From the NCBI GenBank assembly GCA_963854835.1, contig OY978530.1, positions 39,970,251 to 40,034,250 on the forward strand: a stretch of 64,000 bases of DNA. The letters are read 5' to 3'. The position numbers were made by a program, and so were the translations under genes. Origin of the DNA: Megamerina dolium. Its lineage: Eukaryota; Arthropoda; Insecta; Diptera; Megamerinidae. A model generated the notes under the pieces. The model was not told where the DNA came from. It saw nothing but the letters and a program-made list of their open reading frames with translations, and ran no database searches. Below, piece by piece: positions 33,780 through 44,300 of this stretch. Positions within the stretch are counted from its first letter, which is position 1; the number at the start of each line of letters is the position of its first letter.

Positions 33780-36700
33780 TTGTGGGTTGTGGAAGCTATC
33801 AAAAGTAACCAAGTCAATAACATCATACTTGGAAAAACACTAATGGAGTCTAAAAATGATGGAAGTATACCTATTCGAATTTTAAATCCATCTGGTACAC
33901 CAAAATTTGTAAGAAAAGGAACAATAATTGGTCAATGTCAAGAGGTTACAGCTGTGGTTAATTGTGGAGCGGATACGGCGACAGTAAAAGCTGGAAGCAA
34001 TGCGGACAAAGAAATGGCAATGTCGCAGATGCAAGAATGGACTAAAGAGCTTCCTGAACATCAGAAAAATAAGGCGTTACAAGCATTAAGGAAACATTGG
34101 TCCATTTTTGCACCTAAAGGTAAAAGTGGCGGAAGAACAGCTATAGTGAAACATGAAATTGATACCGGTGATTCCAAACCTATCCGCCAAGCGCCACGAA
34201 GAGTTCCATTGGCTAGAAGGGATGAAGTAACAAAGCTCGTTGCCGATATGCGGAGGGAAGGTGTTATCGAACCATCCGCCAGTCCCTGGAGTGCACCAGT
34301 AGTGCTTGTGAAGAAGAAAGACGGAAGTACTCGATTCTGTGTGGACTACCGTAAGTTGAATGATGTCACGAAGAAAGATAGCTATCCATTGCCTAGAATC
34401 GACGATACTCTCGACACACTATTTGGTGCACAATGGTTCTCAACCCTCGATCTACAGAGCGGCTACTGGCAAGTAGAACTTAAAGAGAAAGACAAAGAAA
34501 AGACTCCATTTAGCGTTGGTGATGGACTATGGCAATTCACAGTGATGCCTTTCGGGCTTTGCAATGCACCTGCCACTTTCGAGCGTCTCATGGAACGTGT
34601 CTTGAAAGGACTGCACTGGAAAACGTGTTTGGTATATCTTGATGACATTATTGTGATGGGCAAAGACTTCGACGACCACTTAGCGAAATTGAAGGAGGTT
34701 TTTGAACGAATAGAAGCCGCTGGACTGAAACTGAACTCAAGGAAGTGTTCACTTTTCAAACGTGAAGTTCGGTATCTCGGTCACAAGGTAACCACGAAAG
34801 GTGTTCACACAGACGGCGAGAAAATAGCAGCGGTGAAAAAGTGGCCAAAACCAACAAACCTGCATGATCTAAGAAGTTTCCTGGGGCTGTGTACCTACTA
34901 CAGACGGTTCGTGCCCGGCTTTGCAAACATAGCCAGTAGTTTACATGAGCTAACTAGGAAGAACCAGGTATTCAAATGGGGTGATACACAAGATAAGGCT
35001 TTCAAACAGCTCAAAGAACAACTCTGCTCCGCACCAGTATTAGCTTACCCAACACCTGGCAAAACATTTATATTGGATACGGATGAGAGCGGCTACGGAA
35101 TCGGCGGAGTACTGTCTCAGATAATAGAAGGACAAGAAAAAGTGATAGCCTACTACAGCAAAACTTTGTCAAAACCAGAGCGAAACTACTGCGTAACGCG
35201 AAGGGAGCTACTTGCCATAATGGAATGCGTGAAACACTTTCATAAGTATCTATACGGACAACAATTCCATCTCAGGACTGACCATGCAGCGCTCCGGTGG
35301 CTACTACAATTCAAGGATCCGGAAGGTCAACTAGCGCGATGGATTGAGCGATTGCAAAGCTACGATTTTACAATTGAGCACCGTAAAGGAGATCATCATG
35401 GCAATGCTGATGCCTTATCGCGTCGTCCCTGCAGCACTGAATGCAAACATTGTTCACGAGCCGAAAGCAAGGAACACATTGTAGACATCAGGTTTTTAAA
35501 TGCCCTTCCGGAAGAGTCCTGGATCAGTGAACGAATACAAAAAGAGCAGCGGAACGACCCAGATCTTGCAAAAATCATGAATAGTAAAGAGCATGGCATC
35601 CGACCAGACTGGCAAGAAATGGCTAGTGAAAGCCCGATATCTAAAGCATACTGTGCGCAATGGCAAAGCTTGCACCTTAGTGATGGTTGTCTGTACCGGA
35701 CATGGGAAAGTGAAGATGGCAAAACCGCAAGTAACCTTCTGGTGGTACCAAAGTCCAGAATCAAGGAGGTAATTTCAGAATATCACAATGCATCCAGTGG
35801 AGGTCATTTAGGCATAGCTAAAACCACAGAAAAGGTTAAGAGGCGCTTCTACTGGGTTGGGTGCCAGGAATCCGTGGCAGACTTTATAAGAAGATGTGAC
35901 CAATGCTCATCAGCAAAAGGGCCACATAGAAGGACTCGAGGTAAGATGCAACAGTACAACACGGGTGCTCCGTTTGAACGAATTGCGTTGGACATAGCGG
36001 GACCGTTCCCCACGAGCAACTTGGGAAATAGGTATGTGTTGGTAGTAATGGACTACTTTAGCAAGTGGCCAGAAGTGTACCCTATTCCAAATCAAGAAGC
36101 GAACATGGTCGCTGAAGTATTCGTGAACAATTGGATTACACGATTTGGTGTCCCATTAGAGCTGCATTCTGACCAAGGGCGAAACTTCGAATCAACGGTG
36201 TTTAAAGAATTTTGCGCAATTTTGGGCGTACATAAAACTCGTACCACTCCATTACATCCACAGTCGGACGGTATGGTAGAACGATTCAACCGTACCTTGA
36301 ATGAGTACCTGAGGAAAGTCGTTAACAGGGATCAAAAAGATTGGGACACTCACATCCCAATGTTTCTACTTGCATATCGGTCTGCACAGCATAATTCCAC
36401 AGCAACAACACCAGCGAGAGCAGTTTTCGGTACAGATGTAAGATTACCGGCTGATTTGAAATTTGGAGTAACTCCATCGTCTGACAAACCTATATGTGAC
36501 TACGTTGAGAACAAACGAAATCAACTAGATGAAGTGCATCGTTTCATAAGAAGGCGAATTCAGATAACAAGTGACAAGATGAAGGCCAGATATGATTTAC
36601 GAACAAATTCAAAAGGCTACCATAAAGGAGACCTGGTATGGCTTCATAATCCACAACGGAAAAAGGGCTTGTCTCCTAAATTACAAACGCATTGGGAAGG

Positions 36701-36851
36701 ACCATATAAAGTGATAAACAGAATCAACGATGTTGTGTATCGGATTCAACAATCAGGGCATCGTCGAGCAAAATTGAAAATAGTACATCTTGAACGGCTG
36801 GCTCCTTATCACGGCGATATGGGAACACTTGTTCGGGACGAACAAGTTTAA
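33780..36851 (+). CDS. Ty3/gypsy RT, RNase H and integrase
   Basis: A 1023-codon open frame, same frame as the protease; the listed start is simply the first possible one after the stop. RT at about 120-290: FCVDYRKLNDVTKKDSYPLP, WFSTLDLQSGYWQVEL, MPFGLCNAPATFERLM and the catalytic LVYLDDIIVMG. RNase H at about 415-530: FILDTDESGYGIGGVLSQ, RRELLAIMECVKHF, LRTDHAALRWLL and GNADALSRR. Integrase: zinc HHCC (YHNASSGGHLG ... FIRRCDQCSSAKG), core with LDIAGPFP, HSDQGRNFES and DGMVERFNR (D, D, E), then a GPY/F module (LQTHWEGPYKVINRIND). All key catalytic residues are visible. Only the upstream stop prevents a full pol. No env follows; the frame ends 12 bp before the 3' LTR. Confidence 0.95.
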   Translation: MWVVEAIKSNQVNNIILGKTLMESKNDGSIPIRILNPSGTPKFVRKGTIIGQCQEVTAVVNCGADTATVKAGSNADKEMAMSQMQEWTKELPEHQKNKALQALRKHWSIFAPKGKSGGRTAIVKHEIDTGDSKPIRQAPRRVPLARRDEVTKLVADMRREGVIEPSASPWSAPVVLVKKKDGSTRFCVDYRKLNDVTKKDSYPLPRIDDTLDTLFGAQWFSTLDLQSGYWQVELKEKDKEKTPFSVGDGLWQFTVMPFGLCNAPATFERLMERVLKGLHWKTCLVYLDDIIVMGKDFDDHLAKLKEVFERIEAAGLKLNSRKCSLFKREVRYLGHKVTTKGVHTDGEKIAAVKKWPKPTNLHDLRSFLGLCTYYRRFVPGFANIASSLHELTRKNQVFKWGDTQDKAFKQLKEQLCSAPVLAYPTPGKTFILDTDESGYGIGGVLSQIIEGQEKVIAYYSKTLSKPERNYCVTRRELLAIMECVKHFHKYLYGQQFHLRTDHAALRWLLQFKDPEGQLARWIERLQSYDFTIEHRKGDHHGNADALSRRPCSTECKHCSRAESKEHIVDIRFLNALPEESWISERIQKEQRNDPDLAKIMNSKEHGIRPDWQEMASESPISKAYCAQWQSLHLSDGCLYRTWESEDGKTASNLLVVPKSRIKEVISEYHNASSGGHLGIAKTTEKVKRRFYWVGCQESVADFIRRCDQCSSAKGPHRRTRGKMQQYNTGAPFERIALDIAGPFPTSNLGNRYVLVVMDYFSKWPEVYPIPNQEANMVAEVFVNNWITRFGVPLELHSDQGRNFESTVFKEFCAILGVHKTRTTPLHPQSDGMVERFNRTLNEYLRKVVNRDQKDWDTHIPMFLLAYRSAQHNSTATTPARAVFGTDVRLPADLKFGVTPSSDKPICDYVENKRNQLDEVHRFIRRRIQITSDKMKARYDLRTNSKGYHKGDLVWLHNPQRKKGLSPKLQTHWEGPYKVINRINDVVYRIQQSGHRRAKLKIVHLERLAPYHGDMGTLVRDEQV

Positions 36852-36862
36852 GTGGAGGGCAG
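36850..36862 (+). promoter_or_regulatory. Polypurine tract
   Basis: AAGTGGAGGGCAG directly precedes the 3' LTR. It is a typical plus-strand primer; the homologous position in the copy at 45421 is also purine-rich on the coding strand. Confidence 0.8.
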
Positions 36863-37062
36863 TGTTGTAAATAATAAACAAATCACTTAACAAAAACACT
36901 GGTGAAAAATATACTTGTACAGAAAGATTAGAAATTAGATTCTCTTTGAAATATTTGAGATATTTTTATATTTGAATTTAATAAGAAAAATAGAATTGAT
37001 TTGTACATTTTTTTATGCAATCTAGTCGATACGAACAGCCCAATAAAGACATTTTCGTAACA
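36863..37062 (+). repeat. 3' LTR of Ty3/gypsy element
   Basis: 200 bp, TG...CA, identical to the 5' LTR by eye except for the five extra bases GCCCA at about 37038-37042. Followed by ATAT. Confidence 0.95.
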
Positions 37063-37066
37063 ATAT

Positions 37067-37264
37067 CTTTCACATAATCTCTCATTACTATTATATATGT
37101 CCTTCATGAAATCACATGTTATATTTGTTTGCTTTAAGTTATTTGAATGATTCTACACATTGGTGTAGAATCAACAAAATGTATTTTTTAGTATATAAGA
37201 TTTGTATAGTTATTGTTAGTTTCGTAAGAAAGATACAATAAATATAAGAAAATGAAAAAAAAAA
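37067..37264 (+). other. 3' UTR and poly(A) end of Jockey C
   Basis: Continues Jockey C beyond the nested LTR element. It contains an imperfect hairpin (ATTCTACACATTGGTGTAGAAT, broken here into arms ATTCTACAC and GTGTAGAAT), AATAAA at about 37238 and an A run, then the GGTACAAAA duplication. Confidence 0.8.
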
Positions 37265-38222
37265 GGTACAAAAGTTGTTGCTTTTCTTTTGCCTAAACCA
37301 CAAAATATTTGAATACACAAAAAAAAACTTTCATATTATACGAACATCTCCCAATATATATTTCTTCTCATTCTACCTTTGTTTCCTTCAAAAACAAAGC
37401 AAACAAAAGAACACGTGTATTTAAATATATGCAATAATCACCGATAATAAAACAAAACAAAAAACAAAGTAAAGCCTTTCTCTCGCATTTACATTTTCTC
37501 TATCTGCTGTTGTTTTGCATATAGAGTCAACAATAGATTACTCGGCCTGTATGCAAAGGGTACTTGCTGTTATATAATTAGGCACGTATAATGGTTGAGC
37601 AACAACAACCATACTCTAACTCATTAAAATTGATTTCACTTTATTATACATACTACTTTTCTATTAGATCAACTCCCCGTGAGAAAAATTGCGGCTCGGA
37701 AGCATTGAGCTTTTTTAATACTCGAATAAATACACACGGTATTTTTATTGAATTTCAACAATCGAAGTGAATATTCTACCCATTAATTTTCGGTAATTCT
37801 CTGTTATTGAAGATTTTTTTGCGTTTACGAATTTGATACCGAATTATCAGACAACCGCAGCACATATACTATACATACTGTATAGTCATATCTCGGACTA
37901 TTCGGGCGATTTAATTTCAATCGATTTCAATCAATTCCCCATTCAACAAGTTATTAAACTACGAATCAACATAATATACATTGAGTGTGAATCACGGTGC
38001 ATTAAATACGCTTACATAAATTCCCCAAGAATTTATATACAAATTCGGATCGAATATTTATCCGCTAATACTTCTATATATTTGCATCTCAAACAAGCGT
38101 TCGCCTTGTTGTTTCCTTTGGTGTAATATGCTACTTCGAAAGTTTAAACCCAAGACATTTCTTGGCAACCCGATTTGCTTGATTTACATTTATTGCTAGT
38201 TTCTTCTGCGTGCACATTTAAC
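37265..38222. other. No recognised gene; possible LTR or leader of a downstream retroelement
   Basis: AT-rich DNA. A TTGGCAACCCGATTTGC stretch at 38162-38178 lies about 45 bp before the Gag-like frame at 38223 and could be a primer-binding site. I could not define LTR borders. Confidence 0.3.
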
Positions 38223-38502
38223 ATGTCAGCTGTTAAACGTTTTAAGGCCGCGGCAGGAGAAATAAATGATTTCGATTCATACTTTCAAACAATTAGTACC
38301 GACACCCATAGTAGTTTTGCCTTGGAAGTACAAAAAAAGAAATTCGAAACCCTTTGGAGTGAGCTCAAAAACAATATAACTCCATTATCTCTGGAGAGAC
38401 TGATAAAGACATTGATATTGGTCAAATAAGGGAAGCGTATAGAGAGGCTTACACCTCCTATATCCGATGCCTTTCCAACATCAATGCCCAAAAAAAGTTC
38501 GG
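38223..38502 (+). pseudogene. Gag-like N-terminal fragment of an LTR retrotransposon
   Basis: Reads MSAVKRFKAAAGEINDFDSY then LEVQKKKFETLWSELKNN and, after a frameshift near 38375, ISGETDKDIDIGQIREAYRE and YTSYIRCLSNINAQKK. The helical pattern F..........KF..LW.......Y..C resembles the start of Gag in BEL/Pao and similar elements. It is cut at 38502 by the foldback element and does not clearly resume. Confidence 0.4.
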
Positions 38503-39231
38503 TTTAGTTCGTTTTACATTCGTTGGATAGATATATATACATTTTTCTTTACTGCGACCTATATGTGTATATGGTAAAATTTGCGAACTAACGAGCACAA
38601 CATGCATAAGCACATGTATATACTATGCATTCATTTAAAATTCAATGTTATTCGTTGTATAAGTCTGTTCTAAATATTGAAGATTAATAATTCTTATCCT
38701 TCAGCCCTTTTTATGACATTTTTAAAGCGTTTTGAGGTTAGGTTTGTATGGGAAGTATGCGTTTTTCGATTTTTTCTTGATTTATGTCCATAAAGTTTGC
38801 ATATGAAAAAATTTAAGCCCTACGCCAACTCGTTATAATTTTTGCCAAAAAGACTCTGCAATTGGAGCTCAGCAAGCAATTGAAAATCATTGAATTTGAT
38901 TTGAATGCATGGTACATGCATGGCTTTATGCATGCTGTGCTCGTTAGTTCGCAAATTTTACCATGTACACATATAGGTCGGGGTAAACAAAAAAAGTATA
39001 TGAAATTCAAAAAAATCGCTCCATTGTTTTGAGAATTATGTATTTGTAAAAATGTATAGCGCGTTCATTGGTGTTATCAAAAAGGTTATTAACCCTTGGA
39101 GACGGGCATGAAAAAGACGTTTAAAAATTTCATTCAATTTGTTATACATTTATTTTTAAATCATAGAAAATCATGAAATATTGTTATAAATATATGAAAT
39201 TATTTATCTGACGGATGTAAAACGAACTAAA
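38503..39231. mobile_element. Foldback/MITE-like element with nested inverted repeats
   Basis: Outer ends: TTTAGTTCGTTTTACATTCG (38503-38522) against its reverse complement with one mismatch at 39212-39231. A second, longer inverted repeat lies inside: 38535-38655 against 38881-39001, with a core around TGGTAAAATTTGCGAACTAA (38573-38592) that is near perfect for about 60 bp. No coding frame is present. It interrupts the Gag-like fragment. Total 729 bp; a non-autonomous DNA transposon is the most likely identity. Confidence 0.7.
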
Positions 39232-39244
39232 TCGTTCTCAGGTA

Positions 39245-39245
<1 letters not shown>

Positions 39246-39292
<47 letters not shown>

Positions 39293-39293
39293 T
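39246..39293. repeat. (ATT)n microsatellite
   Basis: About 16 perfect trinucleotide units. Confidence 0.95.
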
Positions 39294-39299
39294 AAGTTT

Positions 39300-40640
39300 A
39301 CAATACATTACATTTAAAGAACAAATGCAATAAAAACCTTACATACTAATGAAACTTAACAAATATTAAGGTAAAGTAATATTAAGGATAGAAGTAAAAA
39401 ATATTAAGGAAAGATAAACAAAGGATAAGGCGGTAGAAGTGAGAGAGTGACAAGACATAATTTAAGGAAGTTAAAGAGATTCAATGTAGTGCCGGATGAA
39501 ATTGTTTCGACAGTGACATATCGACAGCGCCCTTACTGAAGTTAAAGTAGTGATTCTACTTGAGGCGGAACAAGTATGGCATACTGTGTCAAAGGCCTTT
39601 GAGAAATCCAAGAGTCAAAGGAAGGTTAACTTATCCTGATGATAAGTTAACACGTGTGTTCTCAATAACTTTCAGCTATGACCAGCACGAAATCCAGATT
39701 GAGGGCATGACATAAGCCCTTTAAATGTATGTAGACAGAACTTTGCCTAACGCTGACAAAAAGCTAATAGATCTGAAATCTTTCGGTTTACGAGGAGCAG
39801 AAATCTTAACAATGGGAATAATGGTAGCAATTTTCCATCCGATTTCTTTTCTATTTGGAATATAGTTTGTTTTTTACTTTGATACAGTATAATACATGAC
39901 TATTAAACCAATTGCAGGATTTATTAGAGACTTTGAAAGTTCTAAGTGGAACAAACCTCTCAAAGACACTGGAAATAAGGTCCAAAAAGAACTTCAGCTT
40001 TTCATCAACTGTATCAAGCAGCCAACAGTCATTCCAACTCATCAAATAGAGAATAATAGTCAATGAAGTTGTAGTTACGATACGAAATATATTCAGTACT
40101 TGAAGATCGATTAAAACTACAATCAACACTGCAAAAAATTAAGTCATGATTAGAAACGAAAGATATTTGATCATAAAGTAATGATATAGACGGATAAGAA
40201 TTTAAGAACACGTAAGGTAAACTAGGTTCAGCTGTATTCGAGTATCGGGTGGGGGAGAGAGAGTTGACGACAGTATGGGCATTAGTTGATGAGCAGTCAA
40301 TCATGGAGCCATTGCTTTGGCTTACGCCCTTGACATCAAGATCACATTTACAAAAAACCTAAACACCACCACCTCTCTTTGAGCACCTATCATTTCTAAA
40401 AAACTTGTATCAGTTAATGAAATAAAGTTGGTCTGAAAGATCAGATCTGAACCACGTCTCAGGTACATATACAATATCGACAAAGGAGTCGATACTTCGA
40501 GCGTTAAAATGAACAACATTTAGACCACCACGTTGCTTACGGAGTATGTGAACCAGAGTTCATGTGTTCTCGTCAAGATCACCAGACATTCCAGAGCGAT
40601 TGTTACGAATTGCAAGATCGGCAAGCGGATTTAAAAACAA
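39300..40640 (-). pseudogene. CR1-like LINE relic (endonuclease and RT)
   Basis: Down the minus strand: ILRKQRGGLNVVHFNARSID (about 40540), FVDIVYVPETWFRSDLS, FFRNDRCSKRGGG (endonuclease start), FVSNHDLIFCSV and YISYRNYNFIDYYSLFDELE (end of endonuclease, about 40050), FVPLRTFKVSNKSCNWFNSH (linker), SGFRAGHS and LDFSKAFDTVCH (RT, about 39600). The arrangement and the NARS..., VPLR..K...W and SGFR..HS/LDFSKAFDTV blocks fit CR1-type LINEs. Many stops; the RT catalytic YVDD block is missing and the 3' end decays near 39300. Confidence 0.7.
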
Positions 40641-41302
40641 ACCAACACTGCATCATTACATTCAAATAAGACGAAGAAGAATAAGGAAATAAGAAAGAGG
40701 GAAGATAGAATACCAGAGGTAAAGAAAAGCAAAGTGGTAGATATAAAGAATAAGCTTGACATAGAAAATTTGTTATATAACTAAAAATTAAAATTAAATT
40801 TTCAAACTTTATGTATATAAACAATAATCAAGCTGATTCAAACAATGATTCAAATAAAGATAACAGAAACACAACAACCAATAAGTCTATGTCTTATTAC
40901 CAGCAATACTATCTATACGAGTTGTATCATTTACAATGTGTGCAGCCACATCATGTTTCACTTTCACATGTACATTGCCGCGAAAAAAGAAAACAGCAGC
41001 TAATCGATTGTCCCTTCTAAGTTTACTGGCATCATTTAGTAAATCACGTTTTCTCTTTGTTCACACCACAAGAGATGTCATTAAGTGAAATAGGTCTGTT
41101 TTAGTTGGTCGAAAAGCAGCAACAGCTTTAAATAAACGAACACGATCATATGACGAAAATAGCCTGATAACAACAGAACTGTTGCTGTCACGCAGCATAG
41201 GCATCTCGAAATTAATAACTTTTCATATGATAATAAAGCTGTTATGAAGATTTTCTTTATCATAGAACATAATCCGTCAGCAGACACATCTACATTCTAA
41301 AC
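40641..41302. other. No recognised feature
   Basis: Mixed AT-rich sequence with CAA-type runs near 40870. Short frames show no family motif. Confidence 0.4.
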
Positions 41303-42110
41303 AGATCAAAAAGTGATGAAATAAAATTAAAAAAACGCGATTTTATTGCTGGCTAAAAAAACACGTCTATTCTTCAGCGTGATACTTAACGATATATAAT
41401 TCTGAAGATTTCATTGAAAGAAAATAATATTAGAGGCAGTGGTAGACAGAATACGAGACGGAGAGACTAAACGTAACCTAGTCAAGGCACTAAGAAGTAC
41501 ATATGCCGAAAAAATCAGTAGCGCCTTGAGCTATGAAGCCGCCAGTTTGATGTGCCTCCTAATGCTACGAGTACGCCAACTATAAACAGAAATAATATAT
41601 CTAGGTGAAGCAGTGTTTCAGGCAATAAAAGCAGTTGTAAAGTCTCAAATAAGAATAAAATATCGACAAATTTACATCCGAATGTTTAATATGCGACAAT
41701 CAAGATCGAACTCTCTAGGAAAACAAAAGAAGGAGAATAAGGTGGACAGTGATCGGTCCGCTAATACAAACCATTCGTTAAATCGAGTCTGTTCAGATAG
41801 GCGTGAGCCAACTTCTACAATCGGTAGTACCTTCAAGAACATCTCACAATTACAGCGTGTGCCTAGCACTAGATGCACAGATTCTGTGTAAGAAATAGGT
41901 CTCTGCAAGCAACGAGGTCTCATTGTGGCAGATATAACCGACGTGATAATTGACGTTGCATTTATGACCGTTGATTTTTTCACGTTAGATTTGAGTCGAA
42001 AGACTTTACGCTATCCAAACGTCGAATTACCATCGAGCACCGGTTACAAGCGTAGTGAAACCATAAATATTGATATATCAATGCCAAGAAATTCCAGCTA
42101 AATCAAAAGC
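41303..42110 (+). repeat. Left arm of 2-kb palindrome, made of Ty3/gypsy gag-protease relic
   Basis: The arm contains pieces homologous to the element at 31703: gag end (IRDGETKRNLVKALRSTYAE, SYEAASLMC), a Ser/Lys region (RSNSLGKQKKENKVDSDRS) and a protease-like tail. The zinc knuckle is deleted here (about 40 bp less than the right arm). It is the reverse complement of 42636-43320 with about 5% differences and one large gap near 41335-41470. Confidence 0.85.
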
Positions 42111-42635
42111 AGTTATTTGTTCATAGATAAATGTAGATGATGCGACAGGTATGTTGTGGGTAGTGGAAGTAAATCCAAAATAAAAACTTCATAGGCGTAT
42201 CATATTTGTAAAATATTAGTGAAAGAGATTGGAAAGCTACCCGTGAGAATGAGAAATCCAAATAATACACCTACGTTTGAAGTAAAAGCCATGGAAGATT
42301 ACGATAGAAGTTTGTCAATGAAAAATGGAAGACCGGGAGCTCTTAAAGCGGAAAGGTGTGCTTACCCAACAACAAACGGTTAAAGCATTACAACTTTTTG
42401 AAAAACACAGTCCAATCTTTCAAGTAGAAAAACTGGTGGGCGATCAGTCATTGTAAAACGTCACATTGACCTTGAAGATTCTAGACCATATCGTCACGCA
42501 CTACGAATAGTTCCATTGGCCAAAATATATGAAGCCATTAAGTCGATTACCGATATGTAGAAGCAAGATGTTATTGAACCAGGTGTCAGCAAGCTCGTGG
42601 AGTTCAATGGCGAGGGTTATAGAAAGTTAAATGAT
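42111..42635 (+). pseudogene. Loop of the palindrome: Ty3/gypsy pol relic up to the RT start
   Basis: Continues the left arm in the plus direction: MLWVVEVNPK (compare LWVVEAIKS at 33780 in the intact copy), then HSPIFQVEKLVG, VKRHIDLEDSRPYRHALRIV-like text and ADMQKQDVIEP-like text. It stops just before the RT catalytic part. Stops are frequent. It joins directly to the inverted arm at 42636. Confidence 0.65.
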
Positions 42636-43320
42636 TTAGCTGGAATTTCTTGGCATTGATATATCAATATTTATGGTTTCACTGCGCTTGTAACCGGTGC
42701 TCGATGGTAATTCGACGTTTGGATAGCGTAAAGTCTCTGGACTCAAATCTAACGTGAAAACATCAACGGTCATAAATGCAACGTCAATTATCACGTCGGT
42801 TATATCTGCCACAATGAGGCCTCGTTGCTTGTAGAGACCTATTTCTTACACAGAATCTGTGCATCTAGTGCTAGGCACACGCTGTAATTGTGAGATGTTC
42901 TTGAAGGTACTACCGATTGTAAAAGTTGGCTCATGCCTATCTGAAGAGACTCGATTTAACGAATGGTTTGTATTAGCGGACCGATCACTGTCCACTTTAT
43001 TCTCCTTCTTTTGTTTTCCTAGAGAGTTCGATCTTGAACGCTTGCGTATACCCGCCAAATTCTTTATATGCCCTTGTTTGTCGCATATTAAACATTCGGA
43101 TGTAAATTTGTCGATGTTTTATTCTTATTTGAGACTTCGCAACTGCTGTTATTGCCTGAAACACTGCTTCACCTAGATATTTTACTTCTGTTTATAGTTG
43201 GCGTACTCGTAGCATTAGGAGGCACATCAAACTCAAGGCGCTACTGATTGTTTCGGCATATATACTCTTTAGTGCCTTGACTAGGTTTTTTTAAATTTTA
43301 TTTCATCACTTTTTGAGACA
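42636..43320 (-). repeat. Right arm of 2-kb palindrome
   Basis: Inverted copy of 41303-42110. On the minus strand it keeps a knuckle-like CLICDKQGHIKNLAG, in which the last Cys of C-x2-C-x4-H-x4-C is replaced, followed by RKRSRSNSLGKQKKENKV. The outer boundary is at about 43320, where CACTTTTTGA ends the similarity. Confidence 0.85.
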
Positions 43321-43573
43321 AGTGATTGATAAATCACCTCTTGTTTTGCCGATAAAGTGATTTCAATTGAACATCAATTTATTTAAATTCGTTTAGTCGT
43401 ATTTGTTTACGTATTTGCTTATTCTTTTATTTCTACCAATATGCCTTTTGATGTAAAAAAAACTACTCCTGCTGTCGCTACTCGCCATCATATGGTCGCC
43501 AATAAGGCATTTTATGAGGCAGATCAGAGTATTATTTTTTCATTACTTGCCATTTATTTCCTAGCGCGAATCA
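43321..43573. other. No recognised feature
   Basis: A short plus frame from 43441 ([20 protein letters not shown]) is open into the TA array but is not recognisable. Confidence 0.35.
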
Positions 43574-43690
<117 letters not shown>

Positions 43691-43712
43691 GTATGTATGT
43701 ATGTACATATAT

Positions 43713-44294
43713 ATATAGTAAAAACCATAATCACCATATGAATATATATTGATAGACATTGTTGTATTTAAGTAATTGGTGAAAGCCTTGCTGATATAAA
43801 TAGCATTAACACTGATGCCAAAAAGTGGCTATTTTGTTTCTTTGGCGCTAGATTAACATATGTAGAGTAGCTGACATTCGTACGTAGGCCTTCTTGATTT
43901 CGAATATTCGTGCATGCTGTAAAAGGGACCCTTAAGTAGCTCTTACCTAGTGATGCATAATAATCACTGAATGTTGATAAATGATCACGAAATTCGGCCG
44001 CGGTTGATAAAGCTAAATAAACTTGACTGCGACGGCCATCAGCACCAATCTAAGAGAGAGAGAGAGAGAGTGACAGAGAAAGACAGAGAAAGAAAGATAT
44101 ATGTAATAAGGCAAATTTCACTAACTGATATTAATTATATATCATCATATATTTGATACTTCTATATTGCTGCTGACCTATGTAAGTAATGCTATTCAAT
44201 TTAGTCTACATTATTTATACCTTATTACAAATAAAAGTTGCGCACATCCTCAAGATTTGTAGGTGTTGATATACGTATTATTATGACTTTATGT
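43713..44294. other. No recognised feature; short (GA)n
   Basis: Contains a (GA)n run at 44052-44071. No coding or repeat structure beyond that was recognised. Confidence 0.4.
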
Positions 44295-44300
44295 ATATTA

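Larger units (their letters stand above)
31703..37062 (+). mobile_element. Young Ty3/gypsy LTR retrotransposon, almost complete
   Basis: Length 5360 bp with LTRs of 195 and 200 bp, 4-bp target duplication ATAT (31699-31702 and 37063-37066), a primer-binding region after the 5' LTR, gag, protease, RT, RNase H, integrase, a polypurine tract and no env. The LTRs appear identical except for a 5-bp gap (GCCCA missing in the 5' LTR), which indicates recent insertion. It is nested in Jockey C. Two relatives lie in the window: 44301-51003 (minus) and the palindrome at 41303-43320. Confidence 0.95.
27210..37264 (+). mobile_element. Jockey element C, near full-length LINE carrying a nested Ty3/gypsy element
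   Basis: The LINE runs from 27210 to 31702 and resumes at 37067-37264, about 4.7 kb without the insert. It has a 5' UTR, ORF1, ORF2 overlapping by ATGA, a 3' UTR with AATAAA at about 37238 and a terminal A run at 37255-37264, and target duplications GGTACAAAA. The Ty3 element at 31703-37062 sits just at the end of ORF2. The 5' end carries a 12-bp motif (TGTTATACATAT) twice, at 27210 and 27226. Good conservation of ORF1 suggests a fairly recent insertion, although ORF2 is frameshifted. Confidence 0.88.

Noticed and set aside
34463..36289. Minus-strand open frames (for example 34463-34759, 35396-35764)
   Set aside because: They are shadows of the RT-integrase frame on the plus strand and show no motifs of their own.
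43441..43573. Start of a Gag-like gene ([12 protein letters not shown]...)
   Set aside because: Only about 40 codons before the TA array, with no recognisable motif; insufficient support.
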